The notes under the pieces were generated by a model. That model ran no database searches. It saw nothing but the letters and a program-made list of their open reading frames with translations, and had not been told where the DNA came from. The translations under genes and the position numbers were made by a program. This document shows positions 1 through 8,962 of a stretch of 64,000 nucleotides of DNA, one piece after another. Origin of the DNA: Desulfospira sp963664655 (lineage in GTDB: Bacteria; Desulfobacterota; Desulfobacteria; Desulfobacterales; Desulfobacteraceae). The stretch covers positions 2,294,001-2,358,000 of the forward strand of contig OY761554.1 in the NCBI GenBank assembly GCA_963664655.2, read 5' to 3'. Each line of letters begins with the position of its first letter. The stretch's first letter is position 1.

Positions 1-195
1 TAAGAATTCCCGGTTGACGGCATCGCTTAAGGTACACATCAGGGCCTGGTGGCCCTGGACGTTTTGAGCCAGCTCATCCGGCGTCATGGGCTGCTCCTGA
101 TGCCACAGGGTCAGCTCAAATCCGTTTTTTTCCAGCAGTTCCAGGCCGATTACCGGAAATTTTCTGGTGACCAGTACTTTTTTTGTCTTACTCAT
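1..195 (-). CDS. D-2-hydroxyacid dehydrogenase family protein, N-terminal part (runs off window)
   Basis: The minus-strand reading frame opens with ATG at 193-195 (MSKTKKVLVTRKFPVIGLEL) and stays open to the window edge (65 codons). The start resembles glyoxylate/hydroxypyruvate reductases of the D-isomer-specific 2-hydroxyacid dehydrogenase family: a short beta strand followed by a helix (GLELLEKNGFELTLW) and an ALMCTLSD-type segment. Only the substrate-domain N-terminus is visible, so the NAD-binding domain and catalytic Arg/Glu/His cannot be checked. It lies 7 bp after the YdcZ-type gene and is probably the distal gene of the transketolase operon. The family call is moderately secure; the substrate is unknown. 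Confidence 0.7.
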   Translation of the reverse strand, partial: MSKTKKVLVTRKFPVIGLELLEKNGFELTLWHQEQPMTPDELAQNVQGHQALMCTLSDAVNREFL

Positions 196-202
196 ATTGT
201 TT

Positions 203-646
203 TTAGAACTTTCTAATCAGTATTACCCCGGCCATCACCAGTGCAATTCCGGCCACCCGCAGCCAGTTCACCGGGTGGGCCGGAATATCAAACAGCCCCA
301 GGTGATCAATGAACAAGGCCATGATCATCTGGCCTGCCACCAGGAGGCTGAAGGTCAGGGCGGTGCCTAATTTCGGGGTCAGCATAATGGTGGATGCCAC
401 AAAAAAGGCCCCGAGGCAGCCGGCCCCCCAGTAAACCCAGTGAAGGGAAGATGCCTGGCGGGCGGCTGAAAAGTCCACCCGGACCACCAGGGAATAAATA
501 AACAGGGTCAGGGTCCCCACACAAAAGGAAATCAGGGCCGCATAAACCGGATTACCCAGGCTCTTTCCCATTTTTGTGTTCAGCCCGGCCTGGAGGGTGC
601 CCAGCATGCCGGCCGCCAGGGCCGTTAAAAGCAAAATGGTTTTCAT
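203..646 (-). CDS. YdcZ-type (DMT superfamily) small inner-membrane protein
   Basis: A 147-residue, very hydrophobic protein with about five membrane helices. It has the features of the DUF606/YdcZ branch of the drug/metabolite transporter superfamily: an N-terminal helix running into QAGLNTKMGKSLGNPVYA, a central GAFFVASTIMLTPKLGTA segment, and a C-terminal helix ending VMAGVILIRKF. Length is typical for the single-domain family. The substrate is unknown. It sits 12 bp downstream of the YjbQ-family gene and upstream of the 2-hydroxyacid dehydrogenase on the same strand, so co-transcription is likely. Confidence 0.8.
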   Translation of the reverse strand: MKTILLLTALAAGMLGTLQAGLNTKMGKSLGNPVYAALISFCVGTLTLFIYSLVVRVDFSAARQASSLHWVYWGAGCLGAFFVASTIMLTPKLGTALTFSLLVAGQMIMALFIDHLGLFDIPAHPVNWLRVAGIALVMAGVILIRKF

Positions 647-658
647 GGCCTGCCTTTT

Positions 659-1051
659 TTACCCCGCTAAAATTTTAACATTGACCTTCCGGTTCCGGGG
701 GCCGTCAAACTCGCAGAAAAAAATACCCTGCCAGGTCCCCAGAACCATGCTGCCGTTTTCAAGGGGGATCAGTTCCGACGGCCCAAACAGGCTGACCTTG
801 ATGTGGGCCGCGGAATTGCCTTCCATATGTTTGAAATGGTCATCCCAGGGAATGACCTTGTTGATGGTTTTGAGAATATCCGCCTCCACGGCAGGGTCAG
901 CGTTTTCGTTGATGGTGACGGCTGCGGTGGTGTGCATGGAATACACATGGACCAGGCCGTCCCTGACCCCGGACGCCTGGACCACTTCCCTGACTTTAGA
1001 AGTGATGTCAATCATCTGGGTCCTGGCCGCGGTTTTGACGGAAATAATCAT
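659..1051 (-). CDS. YjbQ family protein (UPF0047)
   Basis: A 130-residue single-domain protein of the YjbQ/UPF0047 family. Visible hallmarks are the central HTTAAVTINENADPAV segment, the HMEGNSAAHIKVSLFG segment with its conserved histidines, and the C-terminal GTWQGIFFCEFDGPR motif. Some members are annotated as secondary thiamine-phosphate synthases from complementation, but the physiological role is not settled. The ATG overlaps the transketolase stop (ATGA), so translation is probably coupled. Co-location with transketolase, a ThDP enzyme, fits the thiamine link but does not prove it. Confidence 0.85.
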   Translation of the reverse strand: MIISVKTAARTQMIDITSKVREVVQASGVRDGLVHVYSMHTTAAVTINENADPAVEADILKTINKVIPWDDHFKHMEGNSAAHIKVSLFGPSELIPLENGSMVLGTWQGIFFCEFDGPRNRKVNVKILAG

Positions 1052-3057
1052 GAGTTTACCATTTCAAGGGCCTTTTCAACAATATTGTCTGCTGAGAAAC
1101 CAAATTCTTTTAATACCCTGCCGCCGGGGGCGGAGGCGCCGAACCGGTCAATGCCGATGATCTGTCCCTCATCTTTGACATATTTTTCCCAGCCCATGGA
1201 AATCCCGGCTTCAACGGCCAGCCGTTTTTTAACGGTGTCGGGCAGCATTCTTTTTTTATACGCTTTGGGGGCCGCCTCAAACCATTCCCAGGACGGCATG
1301 GAAAGCACGGTGGCCTTGACCTTGTGTTCTTGTTCCAGAATATTTGCCGCTTCAAGGCTGACATGGACTTCAGCCCCGGTGGCAATGATGATCATGTCGG
1401 CGTCCTTGCCCGCATCTTTGACCGGGTAGGCCCCGTAATTAAAATCAATGTTATCTTTTGACGCCTCTAAGACCGGCAGTTTCTGGCGGCTTAAGATCAG
1501 GGCCGTGGGGGAGCTCATGTGGCTTAAGGCCTGTTTCCAGGCCAGGGCGGTTTCATTGGCGTCTGCCGGCCGGACCACTTTTAAGCCGGGGATGGCCCGA
1601 AGGGAGGCGATATGCTCCACGGGCTGATGGGTGGGGCCGTCTTCGCCCACGGCCACGCTGTCGTGGGTGAACACGTAGATCAGGGGCAGGTTCATGAGGC
1701 TGGCCACCCGGATGGCCGGTCTTAAGTAATCGGCAAATACCAGAAAGGTGCCGCCATAGGGCCGGATTCCGGAGTGAAGGTACATGCCGGTCATGATGGC
1801 GCCCATGGCATGTTCCCGGACCCCGAACCGGATATTTCTGTTCTCCCGGGCAGTGGCCTGGAATTCTGCGGAACAGTCCATATAGGTCTTATTGGACGGG
1901 GCCAGGTCGGCCGAGCCGCCCATGAGGGTGGGCAGGTTCGGGGCAATGGCATTGAGAACCTTGCCTGAAGCGGCCCGGGTGGCAATGGGGCCGTCTTCGG
2001 GATTCAACCACTTGATATCCTTGTCCCATCCCAAGGTGAGGAATCCGCTGACGGCGTCGGCAAACAGGGCCGTGTCTTCCGGGCAATCCACCCGGTATAC
2101 ATCAAATACGGCCTGCCAGGTGGCCTCAAACCCCTGGCCGTAGGCAACGGCTTTCCGGGTATTTTCCAGAACCTCCTCAGGGACGTAAAACTCCTTGTCC
2201 GCCGGAACCTGGTAGAATTCCTTGACCTTTTTGATTTCTTCTTCGCCTAAGGGTGATCCATGGGCATCGGGGCTGTCCTGCTTGGCCGGGCTGCCATAGG
2301 CAATGTGGGTGGACAGTTTGATCAGGGTCGGTCTTCCCACAGCGTCCTGTCCGGCCTGGATGGCTTTCTGGATACCGTTAAGGTCATTGCCGTCGGCCAC
2401 TTCAACCACATGCCAGTTCATGCTTTCAAATTTGGCTTTGACGTTTTCCGTAAAGGTGATATCGGTCTTGCCTTCAATGGTGATGGCATTGTCGTCATAA
2501 ATCATGATCAGCTTGCCAAGGCCCAGGTGGCCGGCCAGGGAAACCGCTTCCATGGCCACGCCTTCCATGAGGTCCCCGTCGCCGCAGATCACATAAGTAT
2601 AGTGGTTGATCAGTTCTTTGCCCTCTTTGTTGAACCGGGCGGCCAGATGGGTTTCGGCAATGGCCATGCCCACGGCATTGGCCACACCCTGGCCCAGGGG
2701 GCCGGTGGTGGTCTCAACCCCGGGGGTATGCCCGTACTCCGGATGGCCAGGGGTTTTAGACCCCCACTGCCTGAAATCCTTAAGGTCATCCAGTTCCAGT
2801 CCGTATCCAAAGAGATAAAGCAGGCTGTAAAGCAGGGAAGAACAATGGCCCCCGGACAGGACAAACCGGTCCCGGTTGATCCAGGCCGGATTTTTGGGGT
2901 TGTGCCTTAAAAACCGTTTGAACAGCACATATGCGGCCGGCGCAAGCCCCATGGGCGCACCGGGATGCCCTGAATTGGCCTTTTGGACGGCGTCAATGCA
3001 AAGGGTACGGATGGTGTTAATGGTGAGTTGGTCTAGTGTTTCAGCGGCATCAGCCAT
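1048..3057 (-). CDS. tkt: Transketolase
   Basis: Full-length 669-residue transketolase: thiamine-diphosphate-dependent transfer of two-carbon ketol units in the non-oxidative pentose phosphate pathway, cytosolic homodimer. The N-terminal domain has KANSGHPGAPMG, GPLGQGVANAVG and the ThDP-binding GDGDLMEGVAMEA segment. The middle domain has the catalytic glutamate in RFGVREHAMGAI and the VFTHDSVAVGEDGPTHQP segment. A C-terminal transketolase domain follows. I chose the ATG at 3055-3057 (MADAAETLDQL) because a GGGAGAA ribosome site lies just upstream; an in-frame ATG 45 bp earlier would add a non-homologous tail. It is first in an operon with the YjbQ- and YdcZ-type genes. Confidence 0.97.
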   Translation of the reverse strand: MADAAETLDQLTINTIRTLCIDAVQKANSGHPGAPMGLAPAAYVLFKRFLRHNPKNPAWINRDRFVLSGGHCSSLLYSLLYLFGYGLELDDLKDFRQWGSKTPGHPEYGHTPGVETTTGPLGQGVANAVGMAIAETHLAARFNKEGKELINHYTYVICGDGDLMEGVAMEAVSLAGHLGLGKLIMIYDDNAITIEGKTDITFTENVKAKFESMNWHVVEVADGNDLNGIQKAIQAGQDAVGRPTLIKLSTHIAYGSPAKQDSPDAHGSPLGEEEIKKVKEFYQVPADKEFYVPEEVLENTRKAVAYGQGFEATWQAVFDVYRVDCPEDTALFADAVSGFLTLGWDKDIKWLNPEDGPIATRAASGKVLNAIAPNLPTLMGGSADLAPSNKTYMDCSAEFQATARENRNIRFGVREHAMGAIMTGMYLHSGIRPYGGTFLVFADYLRPAIRVASLMNLPLIYVFTHDSVAVGEDGPTHQPVEHIASLRAIPGLKVVRPADANETALAWKQALSHMSSPTALILSRQKLPVLEASKDNIDFNYGAYPVKDAGKDADMIIIATGAEVHVSLEAANILEQEHKVKATVLSMPSWEWFEAAPKAYKKRMLPDTVKKRLAVEAGISMGWEKYVKDEGQIIGIDRFGASAPGGRVLKEFGFSADNIVEKALEMVNS

Positions 3058-3392
3058 GGTAGTTCTCCCTTCAAGAAACTGGAAATCGGATACAGGCGCC
3101 AAGGCCTTGAAAATGCCCTGCCGTTTGTATCTTGCCTGCTAATGGTTATTTGTATTAACGGCCTCTTACGGCCATCTCCAATGATGAATCCTTAAAATGG
3201 TTGTCTGAAGGCCTTTAAAAAAACGTATGCCCCATATCCGGCCCTCAAAAATTAAACCCTTATTTTTATCAGGTATAATTTTAAAACTCAACAAGTTGTT
3301 TCGGTTTTGAACATCCGCTTGACAGTGACCGCCGGGTCCTTTAAAAAGAAAGATATCCATAATTCAAAGTTGTCTTGGGGTTTGATAACAGC
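3058..3392. promoter_or_regulatory. Divergent intergenic region with candidate plus-strand promoter
   Basis: This 335-bp gap separates the divergent transketolase operon and the membrane-anchored unknown gene. A TTGACA at 3319-3324 followed 17 bp later by TAAAAA (3342-3347) is a plausible sigma-70-type promoter for the plus-strand gene. No operator or riboswitch was recognised. The call rests only on box spacing. Confidence 0.35.
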
Positions 3393-4703
3393 ATGATCAA
3401 ATCAATCATTAAGCTTTTTGTTTTTTTTGTTTTTATCCTGGTGGTGGTCTGCCCGATCGCACTGTTGGTGACCGCCATTGAAAAAAAACCTGCGGTGGGC
3501 AAAAGCCCTGAATTGTCATTCGATAATGTCAAACGGGTGGAACAGCTTATCCGCCAGTACAAGCCCAGGTATATGAGGTTCAAGCAGGTCCGGCGGATCA
3601 GTGTTCTTGAAGATGACTTAAATCTGCTGGTCAACTACGGGGTCTCCCAGTTAACCGGCAAGGATTTTATTTATCCTGAGATTTTTCTGTCTGCCCCGCT
3701 GATCTACCTTCGGGCCACCGTAAAAATTCCTTCGACCCCTTTAGGGGAATATGTTAACCCGGAACTGGTGTTGAAGCTGACCCATGACAAACCCGATATC
3801 GCTTATCTGGGCTTGGGAAAAATTAAAATCCCCGGCCAGATTATCAAGCCCCTGGCCTCATTTTTAGGGACCCGTTTTTTGAGCCCGGAAATTTACGACC
3901 AGCTCATCAAAAATCTGGATGGCATGCGGTCTGTCTCAATCCGGCAAAAGCGCTTGAGTCTGATCTACGAGTGGAATCCGGAAACGTTAACCAAGCTTCA
4001 TGAAAGCGGCAAAACCCTTCTGGTCTCCCCGGCACACCAGACCGGCCTGATCCTGTACACCAACGAGCTGAGCAGTATTGCCGCCATTGTAAAGGAACAT
4101 CAGGTGAACCCCATTTCCCTTTCCCGGGTGATCCGGTCCCTGTTTCAGCTGGCCGCCGACCAAAGCCGGATTTCAGGGGATCCGGTTATGGAAAACCGGG
4201 CACTGCTCCAGGCCCTGACAATTTATTGCCTGGGTGAAACCCTTGAGCATCTGGTCAATGAAGAACGGCTCAAAGAGCTTAAGCCCCATGTGGACATGAC
4301 GCTGAGCCTTTACGGCAGAGACGATCTGGCCAAACATTTTCTGGTTTCCGCAGGGCTGGCGGTCTCGGCCGGCAGCAAACTGAGCCGGTTTGTCGGGCTT
4401 GCCAAGGAGGTGGATGATTCAGCCGGGGGCAGCGGATTCAGCTTTGCGGACCTGGCCGCAGACAGGGCAGGGGTAAGATTGGGAGAACTGGCCGTTGATT
4501 CCCCGGGTCAGGCATCCCGGATTCAGCAGAAAATGGCAGCCGTAAAAAAGGAGAGCGAATTCATGCCCGGAATCGACCACCTGCCCGAAGGCATCATGGA
4601 GCTGCAATTTAAAAAACAGTATACCGATCTGGACTCTGCGGCCTATCTCCTGATTGAGGATGAAATCAGCCGCCGCATTGAAACCTGCACGGCTTATCAG
4701 TGA
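3393..4703 (+). CDS. Membrane-anchored conserved hypothetical protein
   Basis: About 436 residues. An N-terminal hydrophobic helix (IIKLFVFFVFILVVVCPIAL) suggests a signal anchor with the rest in the periplasm. The body has no catalytic motif I recognise; it is mixed alpha/beta with a long helical second half (AIVKEHQVNPISLSRVIRSL, then ETLEHLVNEERLKEL) and an FSFADLAADRAGVRLGELAV segment near the C-terminus that looks like a distinct small domain. The in-frame TTG at 3375 is an alternative start; ATG at 3393 puts the transmembrane segment directly at the N-terminus. It stands alone. Function unknown. Confidence 0.75.
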   Translation: MIKSIIKLFVFFVFILVVVCPIALLVTAIEKKPAVGKSPELSFDNVKRVEQLIRQYKPRYMRFKQVRRISVLEDDLNLLVNYGVSQLTGKDFIYPEIFLSAPLIYLRATVKIPSTPLGEYVNPELVLKLTHDKPDIAYLGLGKIKIPGQIIKPLASFLGTRFLSPEIYDQLIKNLDGMRSVSIRQKRLSLIYEWNPETLTKLHESGKTLLVSPAHQTGLILYTNELSSIAAIVKEHQVNPISLSRVIRSLFQLAADQSRISGDPVMENRALLQALTIYCLGETLEHLVNEERLKELKPHVDMTLSLYGRDDLAKHFLVSAGLAVSAGSKLSRFVGLAKEVDDSAGGSGFSFADLAADRAGVRLGELAVDSPGQASRIQQKMAAVKKESEFMPGIDHLPEGIMELQFKKQYTDLDSAAYLLIEDEISRRIETCTAYQ

Positions 4704-5299
4704 TTAACCCGGTAATTGACAGATAGACACCGCCGGATCACCCTCATGGCCCTTCCCAGGGCCATCGCATATAAAAAATAGTCGTAACTATTCAGCTAAT
4801 GCTGAAAACTAAGCAAAAATCAGGCTCCGTAACTGTTCATCAGTGCTTCATATTTGTTTAGTCAGGACTTCGTAGCATACTTTTGCTATGTGAGAAGGCC
4901 TGAATGAGCGAAGATGGGGCACTGCTGAACAGTTACAAATAGTCTTGATCATGTTCAGGCTGAAGGGGGGAAAATTCTAACCTCCCATTTTTTAATGCTT
5001 TTATAATCCACTGTATCATCCATGCCCGCATATAAAACAGCCGGCAGATTACATGTGATGGCTCCGGGAGGGGCATGTTGATAAGTTGCATAACGGTTTA
5101 TCCGGTGGTATGGTTGTAAATAAAAAAAATTACCTCTAAATTTGAAGACTCCGGTATTCCTCTGTGCAATGCTTTGGGGCGTTCGTCACAACCAGGCGTT
5201 GCGCCGGAAGACAGGTGGTGCAGGCCTTTAAAAAGCACCGGTTGCAACGGTGAACGTTCAAATTCAAGTGTACAACCGTGATGAGTCACAGGAGGGCTT
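4704..5299. other. Intergenic region holding a small palindromic element
   Basis: 596 bp without a credible gene. It contains the inverted-repeat element at 4829-4936 and, just before it, a related GTAACTATTCAGC motif around 4785. The last 20 bp contain a clear AGGAGG ribosome-binding site for the histidine kinase at 5300. Confidence 0.6.
4829..4936. repeat. Small inverted-repeat (MITE/REP-like) element
   Basis: GTAACTGTTCATCAGTGC at the left end is mirrored by GCACTGCTGAACAGTTAC at the right end (17 of 18 positions pair), enclosing about 70 bp with a second internal palindrome (CATACTTTTGCTATG). No coding capacity. It resembles a miniature non-autonomous element or REP-type unit; a second copy was not found in this window. 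Confidence 0.55.
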
Positions 5300-8200
5300 A
5301 TGTGTAAGCGATTTTTGTCCCGGCGTCCGGCCGCCCCCTTATGGGTGAAGACGGCCCTGCCCATCGTTGTTTCCATCATACTGTTTTCAATCGCCATTTT
5401 CGGTGTGCACCTGCCCAATGTTTACAATACCCCCCTTGAAGAGAGAAAACACGCCCTTAAAAACATGACCCGGATTGTCCTGGACATGGTTCAGCACTAC
5501 CATTCTTTAGCGTCCAAAGGCGGCATGACACAGGAAAAAGCCCGGGCACTGGCCCTGGATGTCATTTCTTCCCTTCGTTATGGGCCACATCAAAAGGATT
5601 ATTTCTGGGTGAATGATTTATATCCCCGGATGGTGATGCATGCGGCCATACCGGCATTGAACGGTCAGGATCTGAGCAGTTATCAGGACCCTGACGGCAA
5701 GCAGATGTTTAAAGAAATGCTCCTGAAAAGCGAAAAGACCGGGGATGCATTTGTTTCTTACCGCTGGCAGTCAGAAGGCCCGGGCAGCCCCATCGTCCCC
5801 AAGATTTCCTATGTGAAGCGATTTGAACCATGGGGCTGGGTGATCGGCACCGGGGTCTATCTTCAGGACATTAAGGCTGCGGCACAAAAGGAGGCCCGGG
5901 ATTTTTTACTGATCAGCATGGCGGTCCTCCTGATGGCAGGGATTCTCGCCTTTGTGTCCATCCGGCAGGGGATTTCAGCTTCCCGCGATATCCGCCGCCG
6001 GGACGCCACCCTTCAAGGCATTTTTGATCAGTCCCGGGAGTTTATGGGGGTTCTTGAGCTGGACGGCCGGGTGAGCCGGATCAACCGAACGGCCATTGAA
6101 TTCGCGGGTATCTCCCCGGATGATGTCGCGGGCAGGCCTTTCTGGGACACGGTCTGGTGGCAGGGGCAGCCCGAAGCCCAGGAAGCGGTTCGCAAAGCGG
6201 TGGACAGGGCGCGAAACGGGACGTCCACCGTGTTCGACGCAAGGCATGTTTCCCGGGAGGGCAGGCCCGTTGATGTTGAAGTTGCCATCCAGCCCATTCT
6301 GGATGAGAAGGGCGCCCCCATGTTTCTCCTGGCCGACGGTATGGACGTCACCCGGCGCAAAGAATCCGAACAGCGGCTGACCCGGGAAAAGGCAAGACTG
6401 AACGGTATTTTCAAGACGTCCCCTGTGGGGATCGGTATCGTGAAAGACGGGGTCTTAACCCATACCAACGATGAATTTGAAAAAATTATCGGCTATACCG
6501 GAAAGGAGCTTTCAGGCAAGAGCCCCCGGGAGCTTTACCACAGTGACCAAATCTTCAATGCCGTGGGCAAAGAATACCTGCTGCAGGTCAAAGAAAAAGG
6601 GAAAGCCTCCATTGAGACGGTTTTCCAGGATAAGAACGGGGTCCATAAAGACATCCTTTTTAACGCAGCCCCGCTGGTTCCGGAAGATTATTCCCAGGGG
6701 TTTTCCTTTACCATCATGGATATTACGGAGCGCAAGCAATACCAGCAGTCCCTGGAAGAGCTGGTGGAAGAACGGACCAAACAGCTCAAGGCCGCCATGC
6801 GGGCTGCCGAGGAGGCCAACAAAGCCAAGAGCGGTTTTCTGGCCAATATGAGCCATGAAATCCGGACGCCCATGAACGCCATTCTCGGCATGACCCATCT
6901 GGTTCTCAAAACCGATCTGAACGACAAACAGGCGGATTATATATACAAGATCGACAGTTCAGCCAAAGCCCTTTTGGGGCTGATCAATGATATTCTGGAT
7001 TTTTCCAAAATCGAGGCCGGGCAGCTGGATATTGAAAACATCAATTTTGCAATGGGCCAGGTTTTTGACAACCTCTCGGTTGTGATTTCCCAAAAAGCCC
7101 GGGAAAAGGAGCTGGAATTCATCATCGACCAGGATATGGATACCCCCGAAGAACTGGTGGGCGATCCCTTGCGGTTAGGCCAGATTCTGTTGAATTTTGC
7201 AAGCAATGCCGTCAAGTTTACCGAGCAGGGGGAAATTATTGTCAGATCAAGCATACTGGAGCGTTCTGACAATGATCTGCTGGTCAGGTTCAGTGTAAAA
7301 GACTCGGGGATCGGTCTGACCAAAGCGCAGTGTGAAAAGCTTTTTGCCCCCTTTACCCAGGCCGACACCTCCACGACGCGAAAATACGGGGGCACGGGGC
7401 TTGGGCTGTCTATCTGCAAACGGCTTGTGGAACTTATGGGCGGCAAGATCGGTCTGGAAAGCGAGTATGGGCAGGGAAGCACCTTTTGGTTTACCTGCCG
7501 GTTCAAGATTCCGGAAGTCAGCAAAACATCAAAGCTGGATTATGGCGTTCTGGCCGGGGACCTGAAAGGACAGCCCGTGCTGGTGGTAGACGACAGTGAG
7601 TCTTCTCAGCTTATTTTAAAATCATTGCTGGAAACCCTTGAAATGAAACCTGTAACCGCAAGCTCCGGTGCCCAGGCGTTGCGCATTCTTGAGAATACCC
7701 CTGATGATGAGCTGTTTTTTCTGGTTCTCATGGACTACAAAATGCCGGGGATGGGGGGCGCTGAGGCAACCCGGAAAATCAAGGATGATCCAAGGCTCAA
7801 GGACACCGTCTCAGTGATCATGGTTTCGGCCTTTGGCCGGGAGGATGTCATGAAGCATTCCATAGAATCCGGCGCGGACGCCTTTCTGGTCAAACCGGTC
7901 AATATCTCCACGCTTCTGGATACGATTCTTGATGTCAGGGGGGAGAAACCGGGCATGCGCCTCAAAAGGGATGTGGTTGAGGAAGAACCGGTGGCGGGGA
8001 TTGAGGCGTTGAAGGGAGCCCGGGTCCTGCTGGCAGAAGACAACGAAATCAACCAGCAGATCGCCGTGGAATTGCTGGAAGGTATCGGGCTGGTGGTGGA
8101 TGTTGCGGATAACGGCCTTCAGACGGTGGCAGCGCTGTCCCATGGCAAGGATAAGGATTACGATCTGGTGCTCATGGATATCCAGATGCCGGAAATGGAC

Positions 8201-8431
8201 GGGCTTACCGCAGCAAAGGCCATTCGGGATCAGGGAATATCAGCCCTGCCCATTGTGGCCATGACGGCCCACGCCATGAGCAGTGACCGGGACAAAAGCC
8301 TGGATGCCGGCATGAATGACCATATTACAAAGCCCATTGACCCGGCCCAGCTGGACAGGACCCTGGTCAAATGGATCACGCCCGGCCGGCGAAGTGCCCC
8401 TGATGACCGTGAGGTGCCGGCAAAGCCATAA
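5300..8431 (+). CDS. Hybrid sensor histidine kinase (Cache, 2xPAS, HisKA, HATPase_c, 2xREC)
   Basis: 1043-residue membrane kinase. Order: transmembrane helix at about 14-37; a periplasmic single-Cache-type domain (about 45-195) with the family's DYFWVNDL and WGWVIGTGVYLQDI segments; a second helix at about 199-222; two PAS domains (about 234-352 and 365-480); a coiled-coil; HisKA with NMSHEIRTPMNAILG (phospho-His about 519); HATPase_c with the G box GGTGLGLSICKRL; and two receiver domains with Asp at about 812 (LMDYKMPG) and 960 (LMDIQMPEMDG). There is no Hpt domain, so relay to a separate Hpt or regulator is expected. An AGGAGG site precedes the ATG. The nearby REC-CBS regulator and SLC13 transporter are candidate outputs; a small-molecule ligand for the Cache domain is inferred. 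Confidence 0.93.
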   Translation: MCKRFLSRRPAAPLWVKTALPIVVSIILFSIAIFGVHLPNVYNTPLEERKHALKNMTRIVLDMVQHYHSLASKGGMTQEKARALALDVISSLRYGPHQKDYFWVNDLYPRMVMHAAIPALNGQDLSSYQDPDGKQMFKEMLLKSEKTGDAFVSYRWQSEGPGSPIVPKISYVKRFEPWGWVIGTGVYLQDIKAAAQKEARDFLLISMAVLLMAGILAFVSIRQGISASRDIRRRDATLQGIFDQSREFMGVLELDGRVSRINRTAIEFAGISPDDVAGRPFWDTVWWQGQPEAQEAVRKAVDRARNGTSTVFDARHVSREGRPVDVEVAIQPILDEKGAPMFLLADGMDVTRRKESEQRLTREKARLNGIFKTSPVGIGIVKDGVLTHTNDEFEKIIGYTGKELSGKSPRELYHSDQIFNAVGKEYLLQVKEKGKASIETVFQDKNGVHKDILFNAAPLVPEDYSQGFSFTIMDITERKQYQQSLEELVEERTKQLKAAMRAAEEANKAKSGFLANMSHEIRTPMNAILGMTHLVLKTDLNDKQADYIYKIDSSAKALLGLINDILDFSKIEAGQLDIENINFAMGQVFDNLSVVISQKAREKELEFIIDQDMDTPEELVGDPLRLGQILLNFASNAVKFTEQGEIIVRSSILERSDNDLLVRFSVKDSGIGLTKAQCEKLFAPFTQADTSTTRKYGGTGLGLSICKRLVELMGGKIGLESEYGQGSTFWFTCRFKIPEVSKTSKLDYGVLAGDLKGQPVLVVDDSESSQLILKSLLETLEMKPVTASSGAQALRILENTPDDELFFLVLMDYKMPGMGGAEATRKIKDDPRLKDTVSVIMVSAFGREDVMKHSIESGADAFLVKPVNISTLLDTILDVRGEKPGMRLKRDVVEEEPVAGIEALKGARVLLAEDNEINQQIAVELLEGIGLVVDVADNGLQTVAALSHGKDKDYDLVLMDIQMPEMDGLTAAKAIRDQGISALPIVAMTAHAMSSDRDKSLDAGMNDHITKPIDPAQLDRTLVKWITPGRRSAPDDREVPAKP

Positions 8432-8962
8432 AAGAATTGAAAAAGGTGACAGCGCCTATGGCGGCTGATGGGTGCCCATATGCACCGCTGGTAATGGACA
8501 TCCGGCAACGGGCTCACAATATGCGAAGTATGTAGACGGGTGTGGTTCTATCAAAGGGATATCGTAAGGCCTTTTTAAAATCAGTTTTTTTCAGGCCCGG
8601 TCCGGGCTGTATAAAAAAAAATTATCAAATTGAAAATTTTCTTGACACCGATCCCTGATGTTCTGTCGGGTGGGCGTGTATTTAAACACATAATTTCAAT
8701 ATGTTATGTATTTTTCGGTTTTGCAGTTGCAACGGCATGCAAGTTGCTTTGATCCCATCATCCCGAATCTTCGTATCCTAAAGATGGCGGGGGTATCCGG
8801 CAATCTAACAACGGAGGGAACAACCCCAGTAAAAAATGTGAACAAAAAAGAGCATTAAACAAATCCGATAACAGCCATACCCTGAAAGGCAGAACCGGGC
8901 CGGTAAGATATTTATTCGTGGCCGGTCCCCAACGATTAAACATGTTTTGAGGAGAATGGAAC
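8432..8962. other. Intergenic region upstream of the REC-CBS gene
   Basis: 531 bp without a credible gene. It includes a short hairpin (GGTGCCCATATGCACC around 8470) after the kinase gene, an AT-rich block around 8600-8720, the sigma-54 site at 8733-8748 and a leader of about 210 bp before the regulator start at 8963. I saw no riboswitch consensus. Confidence 0.5.
8733..8748 (+). promoter_or_regulatory. Sigma-54 (RpoN) promoter, -24/-12
   Basis: The sequence CGGCATGCAAGTTGCT matches the RpoN consensus TGGCAYRNNNNTTGCW at all but the first position, and has the invariant GG and GC dinucleotides separated by exactly 10 bp. It lies about 215 bp upstream of the REC-CBS regulator, which is followed by the SLC13 transporter. 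It implies control by an enhancer-binding protein that is not encoded in this window. Confidence 0.7.

Noticed and set aside
576..1429. Plus-strand frames of 194 and 208 codons
   Set aside because: Shadows of the YjbQ-family and transketolase genes.
2260..2910. 216-codon plus-strand frame
   Set aside because: Antisense shadow of transketolase in GC-rich DNA; no ribosome site or family resemblance.
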